Shown here one piece after another: positions 15,780 to 24,240 of a DNA stretch of 64,000 bases; the first letter of the stretch is position 1, and each line of letters opens with the position of its first letter. The notes beneath the pieces are model-generated. The model saw nothing but the letters and a program-made list of their open reading frames with translations, searched no databases and was not told where the DNA came from. Position numbers and translations under genes: made by a program. The DNA comes from JBQTHD01 sp052390275 (GTDB lineage: Bacteria > Actinomycetota > Acidimicrobiia > Acidimicrobiales > AC-14): assembly GCA_052390275.1 (NCBI GenBank), contig JBQTHD010000027.1, forward strand, positions 1 through 64,000. Reading direction: 5' to 3'.

Positions 15780-16890
15780 GGGCCACCACCTCCTGGCCCT
15801 CGAAGTCGACCATGATCACCTCGACCTCCACCCGGCCCCGCACGTGCTGGCTGCAGTGATGGCGCGCGGCGGAACACAACCAGCCCAGGGGTTCGGGCCG
15901 CCCCAGAGCCCGACAGGTTTCGTAGAAGTGGCGGGCGGTGGCCGTGGCGGTGGCCGCCTGGAGCACGGCGACGGGGGCGTCGGTGGCTCGGGCCGCCTGG
16001 ACCAGGACGTCGCCGTCCACCGATGAATGTCGGAAGTGGGTCATCATCACCCCGGCGGCCAGTTTGGTGATCTTGCCGACCATGGCCACCAACACCACCC
16101 GGTCCATGCCCCGGATCCGGGCCCGGGCCAGCGTGGCGCCGGTGTAATCGCCGACCTCGACGAAGCAGACATGGTCCAACCCAGGGAAAAGCCGCTGGGC
16201 GGCCACTTCACTTCGGCTGCCGGTGGCCATAACCAGAAGCTTCTCTCCGCTGGCCGCGGCCACGTCCACCTGCTGGAGGACCGACGCCCGGTAGGCGGCC
16301 GTTGAGAAGGGGCGAACGATTCCACTGGTGCCCAGGATCGAAATTCCACCCACGATGCCCAGGCGGGAGTTGGTGGTGTGCTCGGCCATGGCCTGGCCCC
16401 CGGGGACCGAAACGGTCACTTCCAGAGGCTCGGTGGTCACCTCCCCGACCGCCGCCAGAATCATCCGCCGGGGTACCGGATTTATCGCCGGGGCGCCGAC
16501 GGCCAGGCCCAGCCCCGGGCGGGTGACCACGCCGACGCCGTCACCGGCCACCAGTCGGGTCATCGGTTTCCCCGGGCCGGCCGGGGCTGGCGCCACTTCC
16601 ACTGTCAGGTGAGCACCATGGGTGCAGTCTGGGTCGTCGCCGGCGTCCTTGGTCACCCGAGCCACCGGGGCTGACCCGCAGGGGCGAACCACCGGGAAAC
16701 TAATCCGGGTTCCGCTTGGCAGAGCAACGTCAACTGTAGTTACCGAACCACCCCGGAGGTAGATAAGCGCGGCCGCCTTGGCCGCAGCCGAGGTACAGGT
16801 TCCAGTCGTGAAACCGGTTCGCAGCGCCCTACGTCGCCGAGATATGGCAACTTCAGATGACGATGCTGGGTCGGTCTGGGGATCGGTCAT
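15772..16890 (-). CDS. cbiD: Cobalt-precorrin-5B C1-methyltransferase CbiD
   Basis: 372 residues with the CbiD signature near the start, LRTGFTTGTCTSAAAKAA, then GDDPDCTHGAHLTVEV, NPVPRRMI and GTSGIVRPFSTAAYRASVL. CbiD methylates C1 and marks the oxygen-independent (early cobalt) pathway, consistent with CbiX and CbiG here. ATG 16890 overlaps the cobM stop. The stop overlaps cobL by 8 bp. Confidence 0.95.
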   Translation of the reverse strand: MTDPQTDPASSSEVAISRRRRALRTGFTTGTCTSAAAKAAALIYLRGGSVTTVDVALPSGTRISFPVVRPCGSAPVARVTKDAGDDPDCTHGAHLTVEVAPAPAGPGKPMTRLVAGDGVGVVTRPGLGLAVGAPAINPVPRRMILAAVGEVTTEPLEVTVSVPGGQAMAEHTTNSRLGIVGGISILGTSGIVRPFSTAAYRASVLQQVDVAAASGEKLLVMATGSRSEVAAQRLFPGLDHVCFVEVGDYTGATLARARIRGMDRVVLVAMVGKITKLAAGVMMTHFRHSSVDGDVLVQAARATDAPVAVLQAATATATARHFYETCRALGRPEPLGWLCSAARHHCSQHVRGRVEVEVIMVDFEGQEVVARG

Positions 16891-17744
16891 GCCTGCATCG
16901 GGACCGTCGAAGGCAGGACCGTCGGCGATGACGCCGAGGAGGCCGGGCGCCCGATGGTGGTACCCGGCAGGGATCGGCGGCGATGGGCGTGGGCGTAGTC
17001 AGGGGAGTACAGGCGACTTCGGGCCAGGGGAGCGGCCAAAGCCGGCCCAACCAGAATCAGGGTGGTAACCCGGGCATCGAGGCGATCGAGGGTGGCGGCC
17101 AAACCGGCAATCGTGGTTCGCTCCACAACCTGGTCGGGCCGGCTGGCCCGCACCACCACCGCTGCCGGAGTCTCTGGTTGATATCGGCTGGGTGGGTGCA
17201 GCAGGGCGGCGCTGAGTTCGGACCCCCGGGCGGCGCTGAGGAACACCGCCATGGTGGCCCCGGCGGCGGCCAGGTCGGTCACCGACTGCCCGGGGGGCAG
17301 GGGGCAGGGGGAGTCAAGCGCTCCCGTCCGCCCGGCCAGGCGGGCGAGCACCACCGCCTGGGCCACACCCGGTACGGTCAACTCCACTTCGAGGGCTGCG
17401 GCCGCCGCCCCCAGGGAACTGACCCCGGGGACGATCTCGAACTCTCGGCCCTGGGTCCGGCACCAGTCGATCTGTTCGGCCAGCGCTCCGTAGATCGACG
17501 GATCCCCCGACGCGAGGCGAACCACCCGAGCCGGAGGCGGGTTGGCCTCATAAAGGGCGAGTACGTCCTCCAGGGTCATGACGGCTGAGTCGTGGATCTC
17601 TGCCCCCGGGCGGGCATGGCCCAGCACGTCCTCGGGGACCAGCGACGAGGCCCAGATGATCACGTCGGCGGCGCCGAGCCGACCGGCCCCCCGGATGGTC
17701 ATCAGGTCGGCGGCCCCAGGACCGGCCCCGACGAAGGAGATCAC
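16887..17744 (-). CDS. cobM: Precorrin-4 C11-methyltransferase (CobM/CbiF)
   Basis: 285 residues of the SAM-dependent tetrapyrrole methylase fold: SFVGAGPGAADLMTIRG at the N terminus, IIWASSLVPEDVL, RLASGDPSIYGALAEQ and EIVPGVSSLGAAAAALE. Methylates C11. GTG 17744 overlaps the cobI stop (GTGA). The last 30 residues (Ser/Pro-rich) extend past the family norm. Confidence 0.92.
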   Translation of the reverse strand: MISFVGAGPGAADLMTIRGAGRLGAADVIIWASSLVPEDVLGHARPGAEIHDSAVMTLEDVLALYEANPPPARVVRLASGDPSIYGALAEQIDWCRTQGREFEIVPGVSSLGAAAAALEVELTVPGVAQAVVLARLAGRTGALDSPCPLPPGQSVTDLAAAGATMAVFLSAARGSELSAALLHPPSRYQPETPAAVVVRASRPDQVVERTTIAGLAATLDRLDARVTTLILVGPALAAPLARSRLYSPDYAHAHRRRSLPGTTIGRPASSASSPTVLPSTVPMQA

Positions 17745-18700
17745 TTTCGCTCACCCTGGCCATGGGCGCCGGGCCCGGAGGGTGCCGAACTGATGGCAGT
17801 GACCGTGGCTCCGACCTCGCAACTTGCCGACGGGCCGGCCGCGCCTGCGACCTCGCAACTCGCCGCTGGGCCGGCCTCGGTTCCGGTCTTCGCGGAGGTG
17901 CCGGCCCCGACGCCAGCCATGGAACTGATTGTTCGGCTCGTGCCGGCCGGTCTGGAGGCCATGGCCGGGACGATAACGGTGGCCAGGTAGGAGGCCGGCT
18001 GGTCGGCCACCTCGGCCAGCGGCCGGACCTGCTCGCCGGCCAGGCCCATCAACTCGCCCATCACCGCCGCGTCCAGGCGACCGGACGCCGCCAGCCGCTG
18101 GGCCACCTGCGGAAGGTGCTTACCGCCCTTGTATACGACGATGGTCGCCTGGGGATCAGCCAGCGCCCTGTCCAGATCATCGACACCGTCGAGGGCGGTG
18201 ACCAGATGCAGCCTCTCCCGGCCGTCCCCCAGCGACATTCCGGCCCGGCTGGCCAGGGCCTGGAAAGCGGTGATTCCGGGCACGGTCCGCACCGAAATAG
18301 TCGGGTCCAGGTCGGTCACCGCCGCGGCCAGGGAGAAGAACGTGCTGTAGAGGTTGGGGTCGCCCAAGGTGAGCACGGCGACACTGCGACCGCCGCCGTC
18401 GCTGTGATCGCCGGAACCGCTGGTCTGACCCTGTAGACCCGGCCCGGCGGTCGGCGTCCGAAGGCCGGTCAGGATCACCCGGGCTGCCCCGGCGTAGCAG
18501 TTGGCCCCGGACATTTGGACCACCAGACGTTCGACCCGGACGTCGGGGCAGGCCTGCCGGGCCACGGATTCGGCCCGGCCCACCACGTCGGGGGCGACTG
18601 AAGGGGCAAAGACCCGATCGGCCGATCGCAGCGCCGAGAGCGCGGCCACCGTTACCAACCCGGGGTCACCGGGTCCCATGCCTACTCCCACCAGCCTCAT
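17741..18700 (-). CDS. cobI: Precorrin-2 C20-methyltransferase (CobI/CbiL)
   Basis: 319 residues from ATG 18700 (MRLVGVGMGPGDPG, the usual CobI opening). An in-frame GTG at 18778 would add 26 residues with no family similarity. Other motifs: LTLGDPNLYSTFFSLA, TVPGITAFQALASRAGM, VVYKGGKHLPQ. It methylates C20 of (cobalt-)precorrin-2. After about residue 240 comes a low-complexity Ala/Thr/Gly tail with a roughly 35-bp internal duplication (CEVAGAAGPSASCEVG). First gene of the operon as laid out here. Confidence 0.9.
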   Translation of the reverse strand: MRLVGVGMGPGDPGLVTVAALSALRSADRVFAPSVAPDVVGRAESVARQACPDVRVERLVVQMSGANCYAGAARVILTGLRTPTAGPGLQGQTSGSGDHSDGGGRSVAVLTLGDPNLYSTFFSLAAAVTDLDPTISVRTVPGITAFQALASRAGMSLGDGRERLHLVTALDGVDDLDRALADPQATIVVYKGGKHLPQVAQRLAASGRLDAAVMGELMGLAGEQVRPLAEVADQPASYLATVIVPAMASRPAGTSRTISSMAGVGAGTSAKTGTEAGPAASCEVAGAAGPSASCEVGATVTAISSAPSGPGAHGQGERK

Positions 18701-18988
18701 CGACGCTGCCACCTCGGCAGGTTGGGAACTATCGGTGATCGCCTGGCTTGCCGGTCGACCCTCGGGCGGCCGGATCACAGAATCGCCCTCAGGGGCCGAT
18801 GCGCCGGACTGTCAACCGGCTGGGATCAACTTCCACGGGGACACTATCGCCGGGGGCCGCCCCGGAGGGGCCGATGCGCCGCAGGCGCAGAACGGAAAGA
18901 TTCCGGGCACAGCATCGAGGAGATCACTATCGTCGGAGATCACCTGTTTCGTCGGAAGAATCTGTGGGGGAGAAGGAGTAGAGGACCG
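18701..18988. other. Divergent intergenic region, cobI / cupredoxin lipoprotein
   Basis: A 288-bp spacer carrying the promoters of both transcription units. It holds a 16-bp perfect direct repeat, aggggccgatgcgccg, at 18791-18806 and 18866-18881 (75 bp apart). I looked for cobalamin riboswitch landmarks on both strands and did not find a convincing match. The lipoprotein ribosome site (gaaggag) lies at its right end. Confidence 0.5.
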
Positions 18989-19870
18989 ATGAGGAAGCGG
19001 TTCGCAGCGCTCGGTGTGATCCTCCTGGTGTCCGGTGTTCTGGGCGCCTGCGGCAACGGCGGGGATACAGCCGGCCCAGTTGAGGCGCCTCCAGCCGGGG
19101 CGCCGGGCGACGATGCCGAGGGCGTGACGCCCACCCCCATCGAGATCGTGGCCAATGACTTTGGCTTTGTGGTTCCCGCCACCTTCTCCGGTGGTCTGGT
19201 CGAGTTTTCTTACAGCAATGTCGGCAAGGAACCGCACTTTGCCGCCTTCGCCCGGCCCACGGCCGGCAAGACCATCGCCGATGTCAAGGCGGCCCTCACC
19301 GGTCCTTCAACGGGAGGCCCGCCGCCGTACGAGGACGTCCTGGGGCTGGCCACTGCCAATGCCGGTGCTACTACGAAAATGGTGGTCAACCTCCCAGCCG
19401 GTGACTATGTCCTGTACTGCGCCCTTCCCACGCCCGATGGGGTACCGCACACTGCGAAGGGGATGATCGTCGACGTGAAGGTGACCGACGGTCCCGAGGG
19501 AGATCTCCCGGCGGGAGGAATGGTCAAGGCTGTCGACTTTGGCTTCGCCGACGTTCCCACCCTGGTCGCCGGGCCAAACGTCGTCGGGATCTCCAATGAA
19601 GGCAAGCAGATACATGAAGTCAACCTCATTGAACTGTCCGAGGGCTCCGACGTAGATGACGCAGTGGCATGGCTGGCCAACGAAGGCGGCCCCCCGCCGA
19701 TGACGTTCCTCACTGGGCCAGCCGTCGCTCCTGGATTGTCGGCAACGGGCGAGTTCGATCTTGAAGCGGGCAAGCGGTACGCCTTCATCTGCGCCATCCC
19801 GGACTTTCTGGGTGACTTCAAGCCTCATGCCACCAAAGGCATGTTCACCAGTTCCTTCACGGTCGGATAA
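18989..19870 (+). CDS. Lipoprotein with two cupredoxin-like domains
   Basis: 293 residues. Signal peptide with lipobox GVLGAC (Cys about 20). Two tandem beta-domains (about 45-160 and 165-293) each begin with an acidic-FGF/FGFA strand. Each keeps a type-I copper set: His (KEPHFA; KQIHEV), then Cys, His and Met in YCALPTPDGVPHTAKGM and ICAIPDFLGDFKPHATKGM. The Cys-His loops (9 and 11 residues) are longer than in plastocyanin. Likely a membrane-anchored copper protein for electron transfer or copper binding. ATG 18989 has gaaggag 10 bases upstream. Convergent with the ABC exporter. Confidence 0.75.
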   Translation: MRKRFAALGVILLVSGVLGACGNGGDTAGPVEAPPAGAPGDDAEGVTPTPIEIVANDFGFVVPATFSGGLVEFSYSNVGKEPHFAAFARPTAGKTIADVKAALTGPSTGGPPPYEDVLGLATANAGATTKMVVNLPAGDYVLYCALPTPDGVPHTAKGMIVDVKVTDGPEGDLPAGGMVKAVDFGFADVPTLVAGPNVVGISNEGKQIHEVNLIELSEGSDVDDAVAWLANEGGPPPMTFLTGPAVAPGLSATGEFDLEAGKRYAFICAIPDFLGDFKPHATKGMFTSSFTVG

Positions 19871-19895
19871 CCGGATCGGGTGAGGTCCGGGCCCG

Positions 19896-20702
19896 TCAGC
19901 CTCCGGCGAACACAATCGAGCCATTGCGACGGCCGGCGTCGGCCATGCGGGTGAAGGTCAAGAGGGCGAGCGCCAGCCAGCCGGCCCCCACCGCCGCCTC
20001 CAAGGCGGCCTGGGCGAGGATGTAGCTGGCGGGACCATCGTGGAAGACGGCCCGGATGGCTTCGAGCCCGTGGGTCAACGGTAGGACGTCGGCCAGATGC
20101 CGGACGGGGTCGGGATAGAAGCTGCGGGGGATGCTGACGCCGCACAGAGCCATGACTACCAGCCGGGAAATATTGAAAGTGCTGCGCTGGATGCTTGGGA
20201 AACGCATCACGACCCCGCCTATGAAGGTGCCGGCCATGTACATCGACCCCGTCACCAGGACTAGCAACGCCAGCAACTCCGGCAGGCGGGCCCACGGGAT
20301 AGCGACGCCGAACATGGGGGCCACGATCACCAGGGATCCGATCGAGGTGAGCAATCCATTGGCAATGAACCACGAAGTACCACCCATGATGGCCAGGACC
20401 GGACTCGTCGGAGACGCCACCAGCAGCACGAGCGTGCCCGTGCGACGCTCGCCGCTGGTGGTCTGCACGACCGTGAGGGCACCATTGGCCGCCACCATGA
20501 CCGCGTTGCCCACCAGGAGGAACTCGACCTGCTGGGTCGAGCCCAGCAGCGTCCCGATGGAAGCGAAGAAGGCGACCTGGGTGATCATGCGTCCCAGCAA
20601 CCCGAAGGTCCAGCTACGCAGGGTGTAGATACCGGCAAAGCCCTGGAACCCCTTCAGTGCCGCGTAGGCGAGCACGCGCCACCACTGGCGGACCTGCGTC
20701 AT
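19896..20702 (-). CDS. ABC-2 type transporter permease (second)
   Basis: 268 residues with about six hydrophobic segments and the ABC2-membrane pattern (FLLVGNAVMVAANGALTVVQTTSGERRTGTLVLLVASP; LPLTHGLEAIRAVF near the C terminus). ATG 20702 overlaps the stop of the first permease (ATGA). Forms a heterodimeric exporter with the two genes upstream. Substrate unknown. Confidence 0.8.
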   Translation of the reverse strand: MTQVRQWWRVLAYAALKGFQGFAGIYTLRSWTFGLLGRMITQVAFFASIGTLLGSTQQVEFLLVGNAVMVAANGALTVVQTTSGERRTGTLVLLVASPTSPVLAIMGGTSWFIANGLLTSIGSLVIVAPMFGVAIPWARLPELLALLVLVTGSMYMAGTFIGGVVMRFPSIQRSTFNISRLVVMALCGVSIPRSFYPDPVRHLADVLPLTHGLEAIRAVFHDGPASYILAQAALEAAVGAGWLALALLTFTRMADAGRRNGSIVFAGG

Positions 20703-21466
20703 TCGAGTCCCAAGGTCCCGTGCGAGCGGACCCGGTCGAGTACCACTGCGAGCACCACCCTTCCGGCCGCCAGGCCCACCAGTCCGAGGCCGAGCACCAC
20801 GGCGAACCGCAAGGCGACGTTCTCCACGGGCGCAGCCGCCAGGGAGTCGCGCAGGAGATCGGCGCTCCAGGACAGAAAGACCACGGAGCCAGCGGGGCGG
20901 ATCCACCCGGGGAGGAACGACAACGGGACCAGCACGCCACCGAGCAGATAGAACGGGTAGTTCATCGTGTTGGAGAAGGTGAGGGCGGTGCGGGTGAGCA
21001 CGAACACGGCGGCGAGCAGCGTGGCCGTACCCGTCATGGCCAGGGCGGTTACCACCAGGCCACCGACGAGGACGCCCGGGTGGTGCACGGTCACGCTGGC
21101 GTCGAAGCCCGCTCGGGCGACGATGCCGGTCTCGGCAACCCCGAAGAGGCCCAGGAAGCTGACCGCCAGCACCCGGCCGAGGATGACCGACGGGTAGCCG
21201 ACCGGCGAGGCCACCACCCCCTCCATGGTCCCCTGCCAGCGGTCGGAGTCGACGATGCCGCCGGAGATCTCGATGGCCATGTTCCAGAGGGTGATCAGCA
21301 CCGGTGCGACTATGGCGAAACCGGTGAGGTCGTCGCGATTGGCAGCCTTGACGATGCCGAGGAAGATGATGGCGAAGAACGGGTTGGCGATGATCTCGTT
21401 GAGGTAGGAGCGGTCCCGAGTTACGAGCTGGAGCTGCATGCGGGCCGCGCCCGCGATCCCGTGCAC
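20699..21466 (-). CDS. ABC-2 type transporter permease (first)
   Basis: 255 residues with five to six membrane helices (FFAIIFLGIVKAA; FAIVAPVLITLWNMAIEI; LVVTALAMTGTATLLAAVFVL) and the cytoplasmic GGIVDSDRWQGTMEGVVASP segment typical of ABC-2 permeases. GTG 21466 is chosen for the ggagg site seven bases upstream, two bases past the ATPase stop. Partner of the flanking permease and ATPase. Confidence 0.8.
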   Translation of the reverse strand: MHGIAGAARMQLQLVTRDRSYLNEIIANPFFAIIFLGIVKAANRDDLTGFAIVAPVLITLWNMAIEISGGIVDSDRWQGTMEGVVASPVGYPSVILGRVLAVSFLGLFGVAETGIVARAGFDASVTVHHPGVLVGGLVVTALAMTGTATLLAAVFVLTRTALTFSNTMNYPFYLLGGVLVPLSFLPGWIRPAGSVVFLSWSADLLRDSLAAAPVENVALRFAVVLGLGLVGLAAGRVVLAVVLDRVRSHGTLGLE

Positions 21467-21468
21467 GA

Positions 21469-22413
21469 TCAGACCTCCAGGCCCCGCTCGCCGACCATCC
21501 CCAGGTAGACCTCCTCCAAGGTGGGCCGGGCCACCCGCAGCGACGTGACGCCGGCATCCACCAGGTGGCGCATCACCTCGGCCACGGCCGCCTGGGAGCC
21601 GACCTCGATGCGCGTGGTGCCACCGACGGTCGAGACCCGGGACACGCCGAGCAGGGAGCCGAGCATGGCGAGCACGCCGGCCGACGCATCCTCGCATTCG
21701 ACCCGTTCGAAGCGGCACAGTCGCGCCGACAACGCGGCCGGGGACTCGGTGGCGAGGAGGCGTCCGCGGTCGATGAAGGTGACCCGGTCGCACAGGGCCT
21801 CGGCCTCCGCCATGTCGTGGGTGGTGATGAAGACGGTCCGGCCCTCGCCTTGGAGCTGGCGGACGATGGAACGAAACTCGTGGGCGGCGACGGGGTCCAT
21901 ACCCGTCGACGGCTCGTCGAGGAACAGGACCGGGGGGTCGTTGACCAGGCCCCGGGCCAGGTGCAGGCGCTGACGCATCCCCCGGGAATAGGTCTCAACC
22001 CGGTCGTCGGCCCGCTCGGTCAGACCGACCCGGTCAAGGAGGGCATCGGTACGGACCCGAGCGTCCTTGGGGGCCAGCTTGTAGAGCGCAGCCCAATAGC
22101 GGAGGTTCTGGCGGGCGGTGAGCCGGTTGTAAAGGCCGCGGTCACCGCCGAAGACGATGCCGATCCGAGGTCGTACGGCGGCCGTCGCGGTGACCACGTC
22201 GTGGCCCATGACCGTGGCCGTGCCCGCCGAAGGCAGAAGCACCGTGGAAAGGACCTTGACGAGAGTGGTCTTGCCGGCGCCGTTCGGGCCCAACAGCCCG
22301 TGGACCTCGCCGACGCGTACCGACATCGAGATGTCGTCGAGGGCGACGACCTCCGGACGCCGCTTGGGCTGGAACACCCGGCGAAGGGCGTCGACTTCCA
22401 CTGCGCATTCCAT
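21469..22413 (-). CDS. ABC transporter ATP-binding protein
   Basis: 314 residues from ATG 22413 (MECAVEVDAL). Walker A GPNGAGKTT (about 45-53), Q-loop region around FGGDRGLYNRLTA with Gly where Gln is usual, signature YSRGMRQRL, Walker B VLFLDEPSTGMDP, switch THDMAEAE. C-terminal regulatory extension as in drug/antibiotic exporters of the DrrA type. Powers the two ABC-2 permeases downstream in the same operon. A 7-bp inverted repeat sits in its leader. Confidence 0.88.
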   Translation of the reverse strand: MECAVEVDALRRVFQPKRRPEVVALDDISMSVRVGEVHGLLGPNGAGKTTLVKVLSTVLLPSAGTATVMGHDVVTATAAVRPRIGIVFGGDRGLYNRLTARQNLRYWAALYKLAPKDARVRTDALLDRVGLTERADDRVETYSRGMRQRLHLARGLVNDPPVLFLDEPSTGMDPVAAHEFRSIVRQLQGEGRTVFITTHDMAEAEALCDRVTFIDRGRLLATESPAALSARLCRFERVECEDASAGVLAMLGSLLGVSRVSTVGGTTRIEVGSQAAVAEVMRHLVDAGVTSLRVARPTLEEVYLGMVGERGLEV

Positions 22414-22426
22414 CGAAACACCCACC

Positions 22427-22450
22427 CCCTCGTGACCGACTTTACGAGGG
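22427..22450. promoter_or_regulatory. Inverted repeat upstream of the ABC operon
   Basis: ccctcgt (22427-22433) and acgaggg (22444-22450) form perfect 7-bp arms with a 10-bp spacer, 14-37 bp upstream of the ATPase ATG. On the minus strand a TAATTT -10-like box lies further up (22474-22469), so the repeat is in the leader. It could be a repressor operator or an mRNA hairpin. Confidence 0.4.
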
Positions 22451-22605
22451 CTGCCTCTCGGCCCGCTCAAATTATTTCCAGCTTCTCGAGGAGTGCCGAT
22501 CGGCGCTTTTGCCCCTACCGGCGACATACAGCATGCGGGCCCCGGCGGTCACCTCATCACGAAAGGTCGAACGATCTCGGCCGAGCCGATCACGATCGCC
22601 AGGTG

Positions 22606-22611
22606 TAAAGT
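22606..22611 (+). promoter_or_regulatory. -10 box (TAAAGT) for second vapBC, leaderless type
   Basis: TAAAGT ends six bases before ATG 22618, matching TANNNT and predicting transcription from the start codon. Confidence 0.45.
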
Positions 22612-22617
22612 TAGTGT

Positions 22618-22893
22618 ATGAAATCCCCTGAACAGTCGGGCGCCAGGCCCTCCCGGTCGCGAACCAACATCGAGATCGATGACGAACGGCTGGCCACCGT
22701 GATGCGCCGCTATGGACTGGCCACCAAGACAGATGCAGTGGACCTGGCCCTGCGCCACCTGGCCGGGCAGCCGTTGAGCCGCAGCGAGGCCCTGAGCATG
22801 CGCGGGGCCGGAGCGATCGGCCAGGTTCCATCGGACGTGCCCATCGGCGTCGGCCCCGATGACCGCATAGATGTGGCTGCCGGGGAGCGGTGA
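22618..22893 (+). CDS. vapB: VapB-type antitoxin
   Basis: 91 residues. A ribbon-helix-helix DNA-binding segment (RTNIEIDDERLATVMRRYG) is followed by TKTDAVDLALRHLAG and LSMRGAGAIG, the standard VapB layout. The tail would bind the toxin. Its stop overlaps the vapC GTG (GTGA). Not obviously related to the pair at 300-919. Confidence 0.88.
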   Translation: MKSPEQSGARPSRSRTNIEIDDERLATVMRRYGLATKTDAVDLALRHLAGQPLSRSEALSMRGAGAIGQVPSDVPIGVGPDDRIDVAAGER

Positions 22894-23306
22894 TCCTGGT
22901 CGATACCTCCGCCTGGGTGGAGTTCGACCGGGCAACCGGCAGTAGGGTCGATCGAAGGCTGGCTCATCTCATCGCCACCACCGATGACGTGGCCGTCACC
23001 GAGCCGGTGATCATGGAAGTGCTGGCCGGCGCACGAAGCGATCGGCGAGAAGAGGACCTGCGCCGCCTTCTCGATCGCTTTGCCCTCCTGCGTCTGGATC
23101 CCGTGGTTCATTTCACCGCAGCGGCTTCGACCTATCGGCAGTGCCGACGGGCGGGCGTCACGCCCAGGGGGCTCATCGATTGCCTGGTTGCCGCAGTGGC
23201 CTTGTCATCCGGCGTGGCCGTCCTGGCTCACGATCGAGACCTGGCCCACTTGGCCGGGATCGTGGGCCTACCCCTTGACCCCGACTCCCTCGGAGCGCTC
23301 ACCTAG
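22890..23306 (+). CDS. vapC: VapC-type PIN-domain toxin
   Basis: 138 residues with complete PIN acidic residues: ILVDTSAWVEF (D5), the VIMEVLAGA Glu (about 51), LIDCLVAAVAL (D about 100) and HDRDLAHLA (about 118-120). Starts at GTG 22890 by 4-bp overlap with vapB. Predicted RNase toxin. A palindromic element begins right after the stop. Confidence 0.9.
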   Translation: MILVDTSAWVEFDRATGSRVDRRLAHLIATTDDVAVTEPVIMEVLAGARSDRREEDLRRLLDRFALLRLDPVVHFTAAASTYRQCRRAGVTPRGLIDCLVAAVALSSGVAVLAHDRDLAHLAGIVGLPLDPDSLGALT

Positions 23307-23480
23307 CTAGAGTGCACCGTTTCGCAAGTTCCAGTGACGTCTCGCCGGCTCTCGACGCCGAGAGCTGCGTTGCTCCTCACCCCAATACGGCGAGGGTATC
23401 GAGGCTCCGGTGCGCCTTGCTCTCGACGCCGAGCGCTCGGCGACACGTCCACATGACTTGCGAATCGGAGCACTAGTTCC
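23306..23480. mobile_element. Imperfect 175-bp palindromic element (MITE-like)
   Basis: The two halves are inverted copies. ctagagtgcaccgtttcgcaagt on the left matches the reverse complement of acttgcgaatcggagcactag on the right with few changes. Inner segments also match (tcgccg...cgagagc), giving arms of about 60 bp around a 50-bp centre. A smaller perfect hairpin, gctctcg-acgc-cgagagc, sits at 23348-23365. ctag occurs at both outer edges and may be a target duplication. No transposase inside. It lies immediately after vapC and could also act as its terminator. Confidence 0.6.
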
Positions 23481-23605
23481 TCGCCTGCGAACCTTGCCCG
23501 GATTCCGGCGTCGAATGCTTAAGGAAGTGCCTGGCAGGAGCACCCAAGCCGGCTGTTTACGGGCCAGGGGTGAGGCGAATCATCCGCGGCTACACCGTGT
23601 TGCAT
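23481..23605. other. Intergenic stretch with no gene seen
   Basis: Between the palindromic element and the end of the Uma2 gene. Short frames exist on both strands but have Arg/Ser-rich nonsense composition and no ribosome site. Confidence 0.5.
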
Positions 23606-24160
23606 TCAGATGTCGAGACCCTGCAGCAGGTCCTGGGGAACAACAGTCACGGGGAAGGGCTCGCTCACTCGCAACGCGTCGCCTCCGCCGGCCGACGCCT
23701 CCTGGCGGTAGGAGGCGTCGGCCAGGGCGAGAACGGTGACGCTCGGTCCGGCGGGGTCGACCAACCAGTACCACGGCACACCGGCGTCGGCGTAGGCGTG
23801 CCGCTTGAGGTTCAGATCGATCAGGCGAGTGCTGGGCGACTGGACCTCCACCACCAGCACCGGGACGCCTTGGAGACGCTGGCCCGCAATGTCGGCCCGG
23901 CGAACCACCAGAACGTCGGGCTGCAAGACCGTGCCCGGCCCGAGGATCACGTCGAGGGGGGCCGTGAAGGCCAGATGCTCGGGTCCACACGCGTCCGCCA
24001 GGGTGGTGAGGAGGACCGAGACGCAACTCTGGTGGGCAATTCCGGGAGAGGGCGTCACCAGGAGGGTCCCATCGAGCAACTCGTAACGGTGACCGTCCTC
24101 AGGGAGGTCCCGCAGGTCGTCGATTCCCAGCTCGGCTCCCCAGGGCAGGGCGAAAGCCAC
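23606..24160 (-). CDS. Uma2-family (DUF820) protein, predicted endonuclease fold
   Basis: 184 residues with the Uma2 pattern: YELLDGTLLVTPSPGIAHQ, LQPDVLVVRR (Asp), VLVVEVQSPSTRLID (Glu and the ExQ/K of the PD-(D/E)XK core), then LKRHAYADAGVPWYWLVDP. The family has a restriction-endonuclease-like fold, but its cellular role is not established. GTG 24160 with a TAGGCT -10 box six bases upstream suggests a single leaderless gene. Confidence 0.85.
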   Translation of the reverse strand: MAFALPWGAELGIDDLRDLPEDGHRYELLDGTLLVTPSPGIAHQSCVSVLLTTLADACGPEHLAFTAPLDVILGPGTVLQPDVLVVRRADIAGQRLQGVPVLVVEVQSPSTRLIDLNLKRHAYADAGVPWYWLVDPAGPSVTVLALADASYRQEASAGGGDALRVSEPFPVTVVPQDLLQGLDI

Positions 24161-24166
24161 CGGGAC

Positions 24167-24172
24167 AGCCTA
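24167..24172 (-). promoter_or_regulatory. -10 box (TAGGCT) for Uma2 gene, leaderless type
   Basis: Minus-strand TAGGCT ends six bases before GTG 24160. Fits TANNNT. Confidence 0.45.
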
Positions 24173-24240
24173 AGCCAAGCAGCAGCTGGGTGGCCTCGCC
24201 AGAGCGGCGAGCCGTTGGTGGCGCTGTCGTCCTCGGAGAA

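Noticed and set aside
23307..23543. 78-codon minus-strand gene in the palindromic element
   Set aside because: Arg/Ser-rich composition, no ribosome site, and it lies in inverted-repeat DNA that opens frames by symmetry.
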